From: Betaproteobacteria bacterium
GTDB taxonomy: Bacteria > Pseudomonadota > Gammaproteobacteria > Burkholderiales > UBA3065
Assembly: GCA_009927815.1 (NCBI GenBank)
Contig: RFMI01000032.1
Span: forward strand, 1-55,706
DNA: 55,706 nt
Direction of reading: 5' to 3'
Each line of letters starts with the position of its first letter. Positions within the stretch are counted from its first letter, which is position 1. The notes beneath the pieces are model-generated. The model ran no database searches, was not told the origin of the DNA, and saw nothing but the letters and a program-made list of their open reading frames with translations. The position numbers and the translations under genes are program-made. Shown in pieces: positions 24,906 through 32,703 of this stretch.

Positions 24906-25451
24906 ATGACACTGTCCGTCCTCCACCGCCGCGCCTTGGTTGCTCTCGCTGCCCTTTTGGTGTCTGCCCCCGCTGCTGCAGTCGATGGCATCTCGTTCAT
25001 TGCCGGAACCGGAGACGACGCCCAGATGGGTTCCGTGGGGCTGGTCTGGAACTGGGACAAGCAGTGGTTCAAGACCGGTGATTGGGCTCTGGGCGGCTAC
25101 TGGGAGGCTGATGCCTCGTACTGGCGAGGCGACGGCGGCGCCGATAAGAATAGCTTCGGCGGGATCGGCTTCACGCCGGTGTTCCGGTTCCAGAACTCGG
25201 GCATGGGCGGTTTGAGCCCGTACGTCGAGGCCGCTGTCGGGATCCACTTCTTCTCCGGGGTGAATCTGGCGGGCGGCAACAAGCTCGGCACGTCGTTCGA
25301 ATTTGGCGACCACGTGGGTGCGGGGTTCACCTTCGGCGACAAGCGTCAGTACGATCTTGGCTACCGTTTCCAGCACTATTCGAACGCGGGCATCTCGGGC
25401 AACAACGGCGGCGTGAACTTCCATCAACTGCGGTTGGGCATCGGTTTCTGA
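24906..25451 (+). CDS. PagL-like lipid A deacylase / acyloxyacyl hydrolase
   Basis: PagL-type enzymes are outer-membrane eight-strand barrels that remove a 3-O-acyl chain from lipid A. The 181-residue protein starts with a signal peptide (about 1-26, ending SAPAAAVDG) and shows alternating amphipathic strands rich in Gly and aromatics. The segment GYRFQHYSNAGISG carries the His-x-Ser catalytic pair of the family, and the last residue is Phe, as expected for Bam-dependent insertion. The ATG at 24906 follows AAAGGTCC; upstream open frame lies inside the SRP RNA and is rejected. It is an unrelated gene inserted between ffs and dnaX. Confidence 0.85.
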   Translation: MTLSVLHRRALVALAALLVSAPAAAVDGISFIAGTGDDAQMGSVGLVWNWDKQWFKTGDWALGGYWEADASYWRGDGGADKNSFGGIGFTPVFRFQNSGMGGLSPYVEAAVGIHFFSGVNLAGGNKLGTSFEFGDHVGAGFTFGDKRQYDLGYRFQHYSNAGISGNNGGVNFHQLRLGIGF

Positions 25452-25473
25452 GGGCTGTTCTCTGCCGGACCCG

Positions 25474-25497
25474 AGGGGCGCTGCGGCGCCCCTTTTG
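25474..25497 (+). terminator. Rho-independent terminator after the PagL-like gene
   Basis: AGGGGCGC (25474-25481), loop TGCG, GCGCCCCT (25486-25493) and a short T run form a perfect 8-bp hairpin 22 nt after the stop. Confidence 0.8.
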
Positions 25498-25535
25498 CTT
25501 ATGCGGGGAGCGGACGGCGGGCGCATAATGCCGGC

Positions 25536-27196
25536 ATGCAAGAGCATCGCGTCCTCGCCCGCAAATGGCGTCCAACCTCGTTCGCTGATGTGGTCGGTCA
25601 GGGCCATGTGTTGCAGGCCCTGCGGCATGCCCTGAGCAGTGGGCGACTTCACCATGCGTACCTGTTCACTGGCACACGCGGGGTCGGCAAGACCACGCTG
25701 GCGCGGGTTCTGGCGCGCGCACTCAACTGCGAGACGGGCGTTACGGCCGATCCCTGTGGGGTGTGCGGCGCATGTCAAGCGATCGACCAAGGGCGCTTTG
25801 TCGATCTGATCGAGCTGGACGCGGCCTCCAATACGCAGGTCGACCGGATGCGTGAGTTGCTCGAGAACGCCACTTACGCGCCGGCGGTCGGGCGCTTCAA
25901 GGTGTACGTCATCGATGAGGTGCACCAACTTTCGGGATCGGCGTTCAATGCGATGCTGAAAACGCTCGAAGAGCCGCCAGAGCACGTCAAGTTCGTGCTC
26001 GCGACCACCGACCCGCACAAGATTCCGGTCACGGTACTCAGCCGCTGCATGCAGTTCGGCCTGAAACCGATCGCGGTACCCACAATCTCTGCGCGCATGA
26101 GCCATATCTTGCGGGAAGAGGGCATCACCGCCGAGCCGGCCGCCCTCGACCTCCTGGCCCGAGCGGCGCGCGGCAGCCTTCGCGATGGTCTGTCGCTGCT
26201 GGACCAGGCCATCGCCTTTGGCGGTGGTCAGGTGTCGGCGGGGCCAGTCGCGGCGATGCTCGGGGTGGCCGACACCGATGCGCTGATGGCCGTGCTCGAC
26301 GCAGTCAGTCGGGGAGACCCCTGCCGCTGCGCTGACTGCTGCCGACGCGGTGGTGGACCGTGGCGTGTCGCTCGATGGGGCGCTGCAAGAGCTGGCGCGG
26401 CTGATCAAGCAGGCGGCGCTGCTCAAGGCGCTACCGAGCGGCGACGAGCCTGTTCCCCAGGGGCTGCCCGAATTGGCCGAGCGATGGTCTGCGGCCGATT
26501 TGCAGGTGCTCTACCAGATCGCTGTGCACAGTCGCGCCGACCTCGACTGGGCACCCGACCCCGAGGCGGGTTTCGTGATGGCGGTGCTGCGGATGCTCGC
26601 ACTGGCCGGACCGGCGGGCGATGCCTTGCAGGCCGGCGGCACAGTGACCCGCGCATCGGCACTCCCCACCGCCCGCCTCGTCGGCGCGCGCCTTGGCGTC
26701 GCTGAGCGCATCGCAGCCTGTCGCTGACCTTGCGCCGGTGGTTGTTGACGTCGTCGATTCGCCGCTGCCCCGTGCGGATGCACTTGCGTTCGACGGCGAT
26801 TGGCCAGCCTTGCTTGCGCGCCTCAAATTGGGCGGCCGGGTTCGTTTGTTGGCAGACCGCTGCGTGTTGTTGACGAGCGACAACGCTCATTTGCGGCTAG
26901 GTCTGGCGGCCAATCACCGCCATCTGCTGGACGATGAGGCACAGCAGCGGCTCCGCCGCGAGGTCCAGTCGGCCTTGGGCGAGCAGTGGTCGGTCGGCAT
27001 CGAGGTCAGCGAGCACATGGTGGCGGCTACAACGCCCATGCAACAGCGCGAGTCGGCCCGACAGGAGCGTCAGGCGCAAGCACTCGAATCAATCCACGGC
27101 GACCCGTTCGTGCGTGGACTGGTTGAACAGATGGGCGGTGTGCTGGTGGACGCCAGTGTCCGGCCTTTGAAGGATTCTTCGCAAACCCAACAGTGA
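25536..27196 (+). CDS. dnaX: DNA polymerase III subunits gamma/tau, two +1 frameshifts
   Basis: DnaX is the clamp-loader ATPase. It starts at ATG 25536 ([20 protein letters not shown]) and has the P-loop GTRGVGKTT, a four-cysteine zinc module ([16 protein letters not shown]), [20 protein letters not shown] and the sensor segment. The frame breaks twice. A surplus base lies in the G4/C4 stretch 26311-26321, and correction gives [29 protein letters not shown]. Another surplus base lies in the C4 run 26664-26667, where correction joins the C-terminal domain ([20 protein letters not shown]). The corrected product is about 552 residues. Neither break is a typical programmed slippery site, so sequence error is preferred. 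Order dnaX-ybaB-recR is standard. Confidence 0.93.
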
Positions 27197-27209
27197 GGTG
27201 CTTGACGTG

Positions 27210-27539
27210 ATGAAGGGCGGATTGGCCGGGCTGATGAAGCAGGCGCAGCAGATGCAAGAGAAAATGAACCGCGCACAGGAGGAACTCGGCGCGATCGAGG
27301 TTGAGGGCAAGGCGGGCAATGGCGCGGTCTGTGTGGTGATGAGCTGTCGCCATGAGGTGCGCCGGGTACGCATCGATCCGTCCTTGATGGGCGACGCCGA
27401 TGACCGTGAGATGCTAGAAGACCTCATCGTGACCGCCTGCAACGACGCGCTCAAGCAAGTCGAGGCCACCACGCAAGCCAAGATGTCCGGGTTGACCGCT
27501 GGCTTGCCCTTGCCCCCCGGCATGAAGTTGCCGTTCTAA
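27210..27539 (+). CDS. ybaB: Nucleoid-associated protein, YbaB/EbfC family
   Basis: YbaB/EbfC forms tweezer-like dimers that bind DNA. ATG 27210 is preferred over the in-frame GTGs at 27198 and 27207 because GAGG at 27195-27198 is well spaced and the protein then begins [19 protein letters not shown] as in the family. The 109-residue product has the alpha-beta-alpha layout, the [16 protein letters not shown] strand pair and the C-terminal PPGMKLPF ending. It lies 13 nt after dnaX and precedes recR. Confidence 0.95.
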   Translation: MKGGLAGLMKQAQQMQEKMNRAQEELGAIEVEGKAGNGAVCVVMSCRHEVRRVRIDPSLMGDADDREMLEDLIVTACNDALKQVEATTQAKMSGLTAGLPLPPGMKLPF

Positions 27540-27558
27540 GCGGCGGCAGTCTCGGGAC

Positions 27559-28155
27559 GTGGACGCTCCTTCGGCCTTGGGTGCTTTGATCGACGCGCTG
27601 CGTTGCCTGCCAGGCGTCGGGCCGAAGTCGGCGCAACGGATGGCGTATCACTTGCTGCAGCGAGATCCGACCGGGGCCGACCGCTTGGCTGCTGCCATCG
27701 GCCACGCCCGTGAGCACATCGGCCATTGTCAGCTCTGCAACACCTTTACCGAGGACGACCTGTGCGGCTTGTGCGCCAACCCCGGCCGTGACCGCAGTCA
27801 ACTGGCGGTGGTCGAGACGCCCGCCGATCTGTTGCGTCTGGAGCAGACTCACACCTACCGCGGCCTCTATTTCGTGTTGTTGGGCAAGCTGTCGCCGCTC
27901 GACGGCGTCGGGCCGCGACAGCTGGCGCTCGATTCGCTGAAGCGCCGCGTGATCGACAGCGAGGTGCGGGAGGTCATCCTGGCGACCGGCTTTACGGTGG
28001 AAGGCGAGGCGACATCCCAGTACATTGGGGCTTGGCTGGCAGACCGCGGCGTTCGGCTGACCCGTATCGCCCGTGGCTTACCGGTGGGCGGCGAGCTCGA
28101 GTTCGTCGACAGCGGCACGCTGGCGCAGGCGCTGCTTGATCGGCGGGACATTTAA
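27559..28155 (+). CDS. recR: Recombination mediator RecR
   Basis: RecR, with RecF/RecO, loads RecA at gaps. The 198-residue protein starts with GTG 27559. It contains the helix-hairpin-helix [20 protein letters not shown], the four-cysteine zinc finger ([16 protein letters not shown]), the Toprim domain ([21 protein letters not shown]) and the C-terminal Walker-B-like [12 protein letters not shown] segment. It is normal in length and in its dnaX-ybaB-recR setting. Confidence 0.96.
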   Translation: MDAPSALGALIDALRCLPGVGPKSAQRMAYHLLQRDPTGADRLAAAIGHAREHIGHCQLCNTFTEDDLCGLCANPGRDRSQLAVVETPADLLRLEQTHTYRGLYFVLLGKLSPLDGVGPRQLALDSLKRRVIDSEVREVILATGFTVEGEATSQYIGAWLADRGVRLTRIARGLPVGGELEFVDSGTLAQALLDRRDI

Positions 28156-28188
28156 ACGCGGGCGCGGCCCGCACAGAGGAGATTGCGG

Positions 28189-28812
28189 ATGCGCAGCATT
28201 TTGGTGGTGAATCCCAAGGGCGGTGCCGGCAAGACCACCTTGTCGACCAACGTTGCCGGCTATCTGGCTCGCGAGGGCGAGCGAGTGGTCATCGGCGACC
28301 TCGATCGTCAGCAGTCGGCGATGGCCTGGCTGGATTTTCGCGCCGAACATTTGCCGCACATCAGTGGCTTCGATGCCCGCGACGGTTGGGACAAAGGTCG
28401 CCCCAAGGGCTCGACCGCGTTGGTCATCGATGCGCCGGCGGGGATTCATGGCAAAGGCTTGAGCGAGGCGCTGAAGCAGGCTGACAAGGTTCTGGTGCCG
28501 GTACAGCCGTCGCTGTTCGACATGGCTGCAACGGAGGAATTTTTGCGCTTGGTGGTCGAGGAGAAGGCTGTGCGTAAGCAAAAGACCTTCGTTGCGCTGG
28601 TTGCGATGCGAGTCGACCCGCGCACGCGCACCGCCGCCATGTTGGAGCGGTTCCTCTCACACTTCGAGTTGCCGGTGCTCACCTATCTGCGCGATACGCA
28701 GATCTATCCAGCGGCGGCGGCAGAGGGAAAAACGCTGTTCGATCTCGCGCCCAGTCGCACCCGACGCGAGCTTGAGAACTGGCAGCCCTTAGTCGATTGG
28801 ATTCGGGCCTGA
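28189..28812 (+). CDS. ParA-family ATPase, orphan
   Basis: The 207-residue protein has a deviant Walker A (NPKGGAGKTTLSTNVA, residues 8-23), GDLDRQQSAMAWLDFR, and an ALVIDAPAG Walker B-like segment. This is typical of small MinD/ParA ATPases that position cellular cargo. ATG 28189 is chosen since AGAGGA lies 8 nt upstream; the TTG at 28183 is not needed. No parB or parS-like partner is adjacent, so a chromosome-partition role is unlikely. Cargo is unknown. Confidence 0.88.
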   Translation: MRSILVVNPKGGAGKTTLSTNVAGYLAREGERVVIGDLDRQQSAMAWLDFRAEHLPHISGFDARDGWDKGRPKGSTALVIDAPAGIHGKGLSEALKQADKVLVPVQPSLFDMAATEEFLRLVVEEKAVRKQKTFVALVAMRVDPRTRTAAMLERFLSHFELPVLTYLRDTQIYPAAAAEGKTLFDLAPSRTRRELENWQPLVDWIRA

Positions 28813-28815
28813 GGC

Positions 28816-28938
28816 TTAGTGATGGCGCTCGCTGATGATGCGGCGCAGGCGCGCTGCTTCACACTCGAAGTGGACCCACAACACCAGTCCGTTGAACGCC
28901 GCGATGCTGCAGATGAAAAAAAGGGTGTGGCTGGTCAT
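28816..28938 (-). CDS. Predicted 40-residue single-helix membrane microprotein
   Basis: This short open frame encodes MTSHTLFFICSIAAFNGLVL followed by WVHFECEAARLRRIISERHH. It has one hydrophobic helix at about residues 6-23 and a basic, amphipathic cytoplasmic-type tail. It has a ribosome site (GGAGAG, 6 nt before the ATG) and a plausible promoter upstream. It is convergent with the ParA-like gene, with only 3 nt between stops. I do not recognise the family. Expression is inferred from the ribosome site, promoter and protein-like composition. Confidence 0.6.
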   Translation of the reverse strand: MTSHTLFFICSIAAFNGLVLWVHFECEAARLRRIISERHH

Positions 28939-28965
28939 GCCGGTCTCTCCAAGGATTTGTCCTAG

Positions 28966-28994
28966 ACAATAGGCGAGTCGACCGCAGTTGTCGA
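28966..28994 (-). promoter_or_regulatory. Putative sigma-70 promoter for the 40-residue microprotein
   Basis: On the minus strand TCGACA (28994-28989), a 17-nt spacer and TATTGT (28971-28966) lie just upstream of the ribosome site and ATG at 28938. The boxes match consensus at 5/6 and 4/6 positions. Confidence 0.45.
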
Positions 28995-29054
28995 TAGCCT
29001 GGCCTCCAGGTCTGGAGTTCTTCGGTCGAATCAGATAGACTCTCGAATCTCAGA

Positions 29055-29130
29055 CGCGGGGTGGAGCAGTTGGCAGCTCGTCGGGCTCATAACCCGAAGG
29101 TCGCAGGTTCAAGTCCTGCCCCCGCAACCA
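29055..29130 (+). tRNA. Initiator tRNA-fMet (CAU)
   Basis: A complete cloverleaf with encoded CCA. The anticodon loop CTCATAA contains CAU and is flanked by three G-C pairs (GGG/CCC), the hallmark of initiator tRNA. The first base C cannot pair with the opposing A (C1-A72 mismatch), which is the second initiator hallmark. The T arm reads GGTTCAAGTCC. Confidence 0.97.
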
Positions 29131-29135
29131 ACAGC

Positions 29136-29170
29136 AGCCCGTTGATCATCGATCAGCGGGCTTTTTGTTT
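29136..29170 (+). terminator. Rho-independent terminator after tRNA-fMet
   Basis: AGCCCGTTGATC (29136-29147), a 3-nt loop and GATCAGCGGGCT (29151-29162) form a 12-bp stem with one G-T pair, followed by TTTTTGTTTT. Confidence 0.85.
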
Positions 29171-29287
29171 TGGGGTGGGGCGGGTTGAAAACACCGCGAC
29201 TGCTGGTAGTGTAGGAGCTGGTTGGCTCTATGGCCGGTCCGCCCCGGGTAAGCATCGGCGGAGGGCCCACATTGTCAGGGGGGTGTT

Positions 29288-29530
29288 ATGGGTTCGTTCA
29301 GTATCTGGCACTGGCTCGTCGTTCTTCTGCTCGTCGTACTTGTGTTCGGCACCAAGAAGCTCAAGGGTGTGGGAACCGACCTCGGCGAAGCGGTGAAGGG
29401 CTTCAAGAAGGGCGTCCGCGAGGGAGAGCCTGAGCAAACGTCAACTGACGATGCGTCGGTCAAACGTATCGGCGGCGCTGATGCCCAGTCCGCCCCGAGC
29501 GGCTCCCGCCAGCACCCACCGCCGGCCTGA
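29288..29530 (+). CDS. tatA: Twin-arginine translocase subunit TatA
   Basis: TatA forms the size-adapting element of the Tat export pore for folded proteins. The 80-residue protein has the single N-terminal helix ([15 protein letters not shown]), the [21 protein letters not shown] hinge plus amphipathic helix, and a polar tail. GGGGGG precedes the ATG at moderate distance. Two nucleotides separate it from tatB. Two Tat-dependent cargos (metallophosphoesterase and HiPIP) are encoded just downstream. Confidence 0.95.
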   Translation: MGSFSIWHWLVVLLLVVLVFGTKKLKGVGTDLGEAVKGFKKGVREGEPEQTSTDDASVKRIGGADAQSAPSGSRQHPPPA

Positions 29531-29532
29531 CC

Positions 29533-30000
29533 ATGTTCGACATCGGTTTCGGCGAACTCGTCGTGATCGGCGTGGTTGCGCTGCTGGTGCTCGGCCCCGA
29601 GCGCTTACCGCGGGTGGCGCGCGACGTCGGGCGGTGGATCGGTCGCGCCCGCCGGTACGTTGAGCGGATGCGCGAGGAGATCGATCGCGAGGTCGAGCTG
29701 ACCGAGTTGCAGCGACTGCGTGACGAGATCGAGACCAAGGTTCGCGCGGCGGCCGAGAGTGTCGACGAGGCCGCTGGGGCAGTCCGACTCAGCCTCGATG
29801 ATGTCGCTCAACCCCGCCCAGAGGCAACGGCCGTTGCTGCCGTCGAGCCAAAACCCCACGAAACCCCATCCAGCAAGCCGGCCAGGACGCGGGCCCGCAC
29901 CCGCAAGCCCGCGGCCACCGGTGATGGGGCTCAAACGGGCGGGGTGTCCGCCCCGTCTGCGCCGGCTCGACGTCGGCGTACTCCAGCCAAGCTCGACTGA
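29533..30000 (+). CDS. tatB: Twin-arginine translocase subunit TatB
   Basis: TatB works with TatC in the twin-arginine receptor complex. The 155-residue protein has the short membrane helix GELVVIGVVALLVLGPERLP and a long charged amphipathic helix (about 22-80). A low-complexity Pro/Ala/Arg tail follows. No tatC follows, although tatABC is the usual operon; the next gene is a Tat substrate instead. tatC must lie elsewhere. Confidence 0.93.
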   Translation: MFDIGFGELVVIGVVALLVLGPERLPRVARDVGRWIGRARRYVERMREEIDREVELTELQRLRDEIETKVRAAAESVDEAAGAVRLSLDDVAQPRPEATAVAAVEPKPHETPSSKPARTRARTRKPAATGDGAQTGGVSAPSAPARRRRTPAKLD

Positions 30001-30030
30001 GCCCCGGCGCACCTTCGGTGCACCCAATAC

Positions 30031-30080
30031 CCTAGACGATTTCAAAAATCTTTTAGATTTAATCTCTTATAGACAATATG
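30031..30080. other. AT-rich island upstream of the metallophosphoesterase operon
   Basis: In an otherwise GC-rich region, this intergenic stretch is strongly AT-rich. It holds a perfect inverted repeat AAATCT-TTT-AGATTT (30046-30060) and the 9-mer TTATAGACA (30067-30075), which recurs upstream of pufC. It probably contains the promoter of the downstream operon, but I cannot assign clear -35/-10 boxes. Confidence 0.4.
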
Positions 30081-30208
30081 AAATTCATGCCCTATTTTTG
30101 ATCGTGCTGCGGAATTGGCTGGCGGATAGACACCCTAAAACAACCCGATGCCGTTCTATACACACGTGGCGCACTGGCTGCACAACGACAAAAAACGGAG
30201 GAGGAGTT

Positions 30209-31219
30209 ATGGATCACAAGAAGGATAGACGCGAGTTCCTTCAGCTCACCGGCAAAGCCGGATTGTCGACTATCGTCGGCAGCGCTGCAGGCATCAACCT
30301 TGGGGTGTTCGATCTGGCGCACGCACAACCGGGCAATAAAGTTGCCCCGTTCCGCTTCGCCATGATCACCGATTCGCACCTTTTCAGCGGCGACGACCAC
30401 AAGTTCGACCGCCAGCTCGAAGACGCTGTCGAGCAGGTCAACAGCATGGAAATCAAGCCTGATTTCGTGCTGTACGGCGGCGACATTGCCCAGAACGGCA
30501 CCGAGGATCAACTCGTCAAGGGCCGCAAGTTGCTCTCCAAGCTCGACACCAAACTGGTGTTGATTCCCGGCGAGCACGACTGGTATGTCGATATGGGCGC
30601 GGCTTGGAAAGGCATGTTCGGTCAGGACCACTGGTCGTTCGACCACAAGGGCGTGCACTTCATCGGCATGAATTCGATTTTGGTGAAGGATTTCTGGACC
30701 GCCAAACAGATGTCCCCGCGTGAGCGGATGGCCGCCATGGAGATGCTCGAGGGACCGATCGGCGGCCTCTGGGGCGTCGGTGAGAAGCAACTCGAGTGGC
30801 TCAAGAAAGACGTCGCGAAGCTGTCTCCGGACACGCCCATCGTCACCTTCACTCACTCGCCGCTGTGGGACTACTACCCGCGCTGGAACTTCCAGACTGT
30901 CGATGGGCCGCAGATCCGCGAGATTCTCTCCAAGTTCGAGAACTTCACGTCGATCCACGGCCACGTGCACCAGACGGTCTACAACAAGGTCGGCAACATG
31001 ACTTCGATCGGCGCGATGAGCACGTCGTGGCCGTGGCCGTACCCGCCGGTCACGTTGGCGTATCCGGGTTCGCAAATGAACCGTCACGATCCGGGCAACG
31101 AAGTCGATGGCATGGGCACCCTGGCGGTGAGCGTCAAGGCCGGTGGCCAGAAGCTCGCCGAGTACCAGCCTTTCGGCGATTCGCTAACCCCGTACCTTAA
31201 AAAGGGCCTCAAGGCCTAA
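30209..31219 (+). CDS. Tat-exported calcineurin-like metallophosphoesterase
   Basis: The 336-residue protein starts at ATG 30209 behind a very strong GGAGGAGGAG. It has a twin-arginine signal (KKDRREFLQLTG, then a hydrophobic stretch ending LAHAQ about residue 40). The dimetal hydrolase motifs follow in order: D55-x-H57 (ITDSHLF), GGD92, GEH123D, H216 (FTHSP) and H250-G-H252-V-H254. The usual GNHD/E box reads GEHD here. It belongs to the superfamily that also contains SoxB, but I see no clear SoxB-specific signature. It heads an operon with a SoxA/TsdA-like cytochrome, a DUF1566 protein and HiPIP, so a redox-linked hydrolase role is plausible; substrate unknown. Confidence 0.87.
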   Translation: MDHKKDRREFLQLTGKAGLSTIVGSAAGINLGVFDLAHAQPGNKVAPFRFAMITDSHLFSGDDHKFDRQLEDAVEQVNSMEIKPDFVLYGGDIAQNGTEDQLVKGRKLLSKLDTKLVLIPGEHDWYVDMGAAWKGMFGQDHWSFDHKGVHFIGMNSILVKDFWTAKQMSPRERMAAMEMLEGPIGGLWGVGEKQLEWLKKDVAKLSPDTPIVTFTHSPLWDYYPRWNFQTVDGPQIREILSKFENFTSIHGHVHQTVYNKVGNMTSIGAMSTSWPWPYPPVTLAYPGSQMNRHDPGNEVDGMGTLAVSVKAGGQKLAEYQPFGDSLTPYLKKGLKA

Positions 31220-31232
31220 TCGGGAGACAGAT

Positions 31233-31742
31233 ATGAAAGCGACATTCAAGCCTACGCTCGCCATCGCCGTCCCCCTGTTTGTTCTCACCGCTTTGGCGTC
31301 TGGAAGCGCCTCGGCGCGTGAGCCATTCAGCAAGGAGGAATTGGACAAGCAGCAAGCCAAGTTGCTCGAGCTGGTGGAGCAGGGCTACAACCTCTGGCAC
31401 GGTAGCAACCCCGAGATGTCTGGCAACGGTCTGGCTTGCGGAAATTGCCACCCGGATGCCGGCGCCTCTAACCCGCAGACCTTCCCCAAGTACATCCAAA
31501 ACATGAACCGGGTTGTGCAGTGGGGCGAAATGGTCAACTGGTGTATCCAGAATCCGCAAGCGGGTAAAGCACTGGCGCTCGAAAGTGAGGACATGACGGC
31601 GATGTATGCCTACGCCATGAACCTTCACCGCGGCTTGCCGATCCAGCCGGGACTGGCTTCACTGCAGACCAAGCCGGTTCCTGTTAAGTACGGCAAGGGT
31701 TTCCCGTCGAAGCCGTCCGGCATTGGTTTTGACACCAAGTAA
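31233..31742 (+). CDS. Periplasmic monoheme cytochrome c, SoxA/TsdA-like
   Basis: The 169-residue protein has a cleavable signal peptide (about 1-28, ending GSASA) and one heme motif, CGNCH (69-73). The region after it (PKYIQNMNRVVQWGEMVNWC, then LESEDMTAMYAYAMNLHRGLP) matches the layout of SoxA and thiosulfate dehydrogenase TsdA: a conserved Cys lies about 30 residues after the heme and can act as axial or persulfide-carrying ligand. Here that is Cys104. Assignment is from pattern only. It is 13 nt after the metallophosphoesterase, with a GGGAGA ribosome site. A sulfur-compound electron-transfer role is inferred. Confidence 0.85.
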   Translation: MKATFKPTLAIAVPLFVLTALASGSASAREPFSKEELDKQQAKLLELVEQGYNLWHGSNPEMSGNGLACGNCHPDAGASNPQTFPKYIQNMNRVVQWGEMVNWCIQNPQAGKALALESEDMTAMYAYAMNLHRGLPIQPGLASLQTKPVPVKYGKGFPSKPSGIGFDTK

Positions 31743-32325
31743 GTCGGTGTGGCTGCCAGTTGTTATGGCAGCCATGTTGCCGGCTGTCGCAGTACACGCG
31801 CAGTCCTGCGTCGACCAGTTCGTCCCGAATTCGTCGATGCAGGATTTCGCAGACCACGGCGACGGCACCCTGACCGACCGGCGAACGGGGCTCACCTGGT
31901 CGCGATGTTCGGCCGGACAGTCTTGGCAGAGCGGGTCTTGCGTTGATAAGGCCGCCGAATTCGATTGGACGGCCGCCGAGTCGTATGTGCGCGAGGTCAA
32001 CGAGCGGGGTGATCTGTTTTACGCCGATTGGCGTTTGCCGAATCTGCGTGAGCTGGCAACCATCAGTGAAGTGAACTGCCAGGATCCCCGCATCAACCTC
32101 GAGGCGTTCCCGGGTACGGCTCAAGGATTTTATTGGACGGCGTCCCGAAAGCTGATCGAAGGCCCGGAACTCGCTGCGTTTGCGATGAGTTTTGGTGCTG
32201 AGGGGATGCGCGTCAGTCGTTCGGTCGAGACCCACCACGTGCGACTGGTTCGTCGTAGCGACCATGCGCTGTCGGACTCAGGAGCACAGTTTCAGATTCT
32301 TACATCCATCAGGAGCATTCGATGA
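31723..32325 (+). CDS. Exported DUF1566 (Lcl C-terminal-like) domain protein
   Basis: The protein of up to 200 residues has a signal peptide (LPVVMAAMLPAVAVHA, cut before QS) and one DUF1566-type domain. The diagnostic segments are DHGDGTLTDRRTGLTWSRC, ADWRLPNLREL and FYWTASRKL, ending HVRLVRR. These C-type-lectin-like modules are common in cell-surface proteins and have no known enzymatic role. The start is uncertain: in-frame TTG 31723, TTG 31729 and GTG 31747 are possible, and none has a clear ribosome site, suggesting coupling to the preceding cytochrome that it overlaps. It overlaps the HiPIP start by 4 nt. Confidence 0.8.
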   Translation: MVLTPSKSVWLPVVMAAMLPAVAVHAQSCVDQFVPNSSMQDFADHGDGTLTDRRTGLTWSRCSAGQSWQSGSCVDKAAEFDWTAAESYVREVNERGDLFYADWRLPNLRELATISEVNCQDPRINLEAFPGTAQGFYWTASRKLIEGPELAAFAMSFGAEGMRVSRSVETHHVRLVRRSDHALSDSGAQFQILTSIRSIR

Positions 32326-32639
32326 AGCAATCCCGCAGAACCTTCATGATCCGGGCAGTGGCCGGTGTCGCCGCAGCGACCGTGCTGCCGCAAGTCGCTC
32401 ACGCGACGACGGAAAAACTGTCCGAATCCGATCCCTATGCCAAGTCGATGGGCTTCAAGCTCAACCACGAGGAAGTTGATCCGGCCAAGTACAAGCGTTG
32501 GACAGCCGAGCAGCAGTGCAATAAGTGCCAACTCTGGGGTGGTAAGGCCGGAGATGAATACGGCGAGTGTTCGTTTTTTGAGCGCTACACACCCTCTGGT
32601 GGCTGGTGCAAGAATTTCAAGGCGGTCAAAAAAGCCTGA
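32322..32639 (+). CDS. hip: High-potential iron-sulfur protein (HiPIP)
   Basis: HiPIP is a small periplasmic 4Fe-4S electron carrier, a known donor to the tetraheme subunit of purple bacterial reaction centres. The 105-residue precursor has a twin-arginine signal (SRRTFMIRAVAG, cut near HATT). The mature domain has four cluster cysteines, Cys66, Cys69, Cys83 and Cys96 (C-x2-C-x13-C-x12-C), with flanking aromatics. Its ATG overlaps the DUF1566 stop. It ends the operon, followed by a strong hairpin, and pufC is the next gene. Confidence 0.95.
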   Translation: MKQSRRTFMIRAVAGVAAATVLPQVAHATTEKLSESDPYAKSMGFKLNHEEVDPAKYKRWTAEQQCNKCQLWGGKAGDEYGECSFFERYTPSGGWCKNFKAVKKA

Positions 32640-32667
32640 CGCTTTTCAACGCGCTAAACGTTTCTCC

Positions 32668-32695
32668 CTGTGGGCCTCGATGTCGAGGCCCACAG
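32668..32695 (+). terminator. Perfect 13-bp hairpin after HiPIP
   Basis: CTGTGGGCCTCGA (32668-32680), 2-nt gap TG, TCGAGGCCCACAG (32683-32695). No long T run follows, so it may act as a Rho-dependent or mRNA-stabilising stem rather than a classical terminator. Confidence 0.6.
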
Positions 32696-32703
32696 TTCAT
32701 TCT

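Noticed and set aside
26311-26667. Programmed dnaX frameshifting
   Set aside because: Both sites are +1, not at an A-rich slippery heptamer, and are needed just to keep the ordinary gamma subunit in frame.
29055-29170. tRNA-fMet as a phage or island attachment site
   Set aside because: No integrase, direct repeat of the tRNA end or mobile gene is seen nearby.
29720-30208. A 163-residue N-terminal extension of the metallophosphoesterase
   Set aside because: It overlaps tatB in another frame; a strong ribosome site and a Tat signal begin at ATG 30209.
30209-31219. Calling the metallophosphoesterase SoxB
   Set aside because: It shares only the superfamily metal motifs; it is shorter than SoxB and no soxYZ genes are adjacent.
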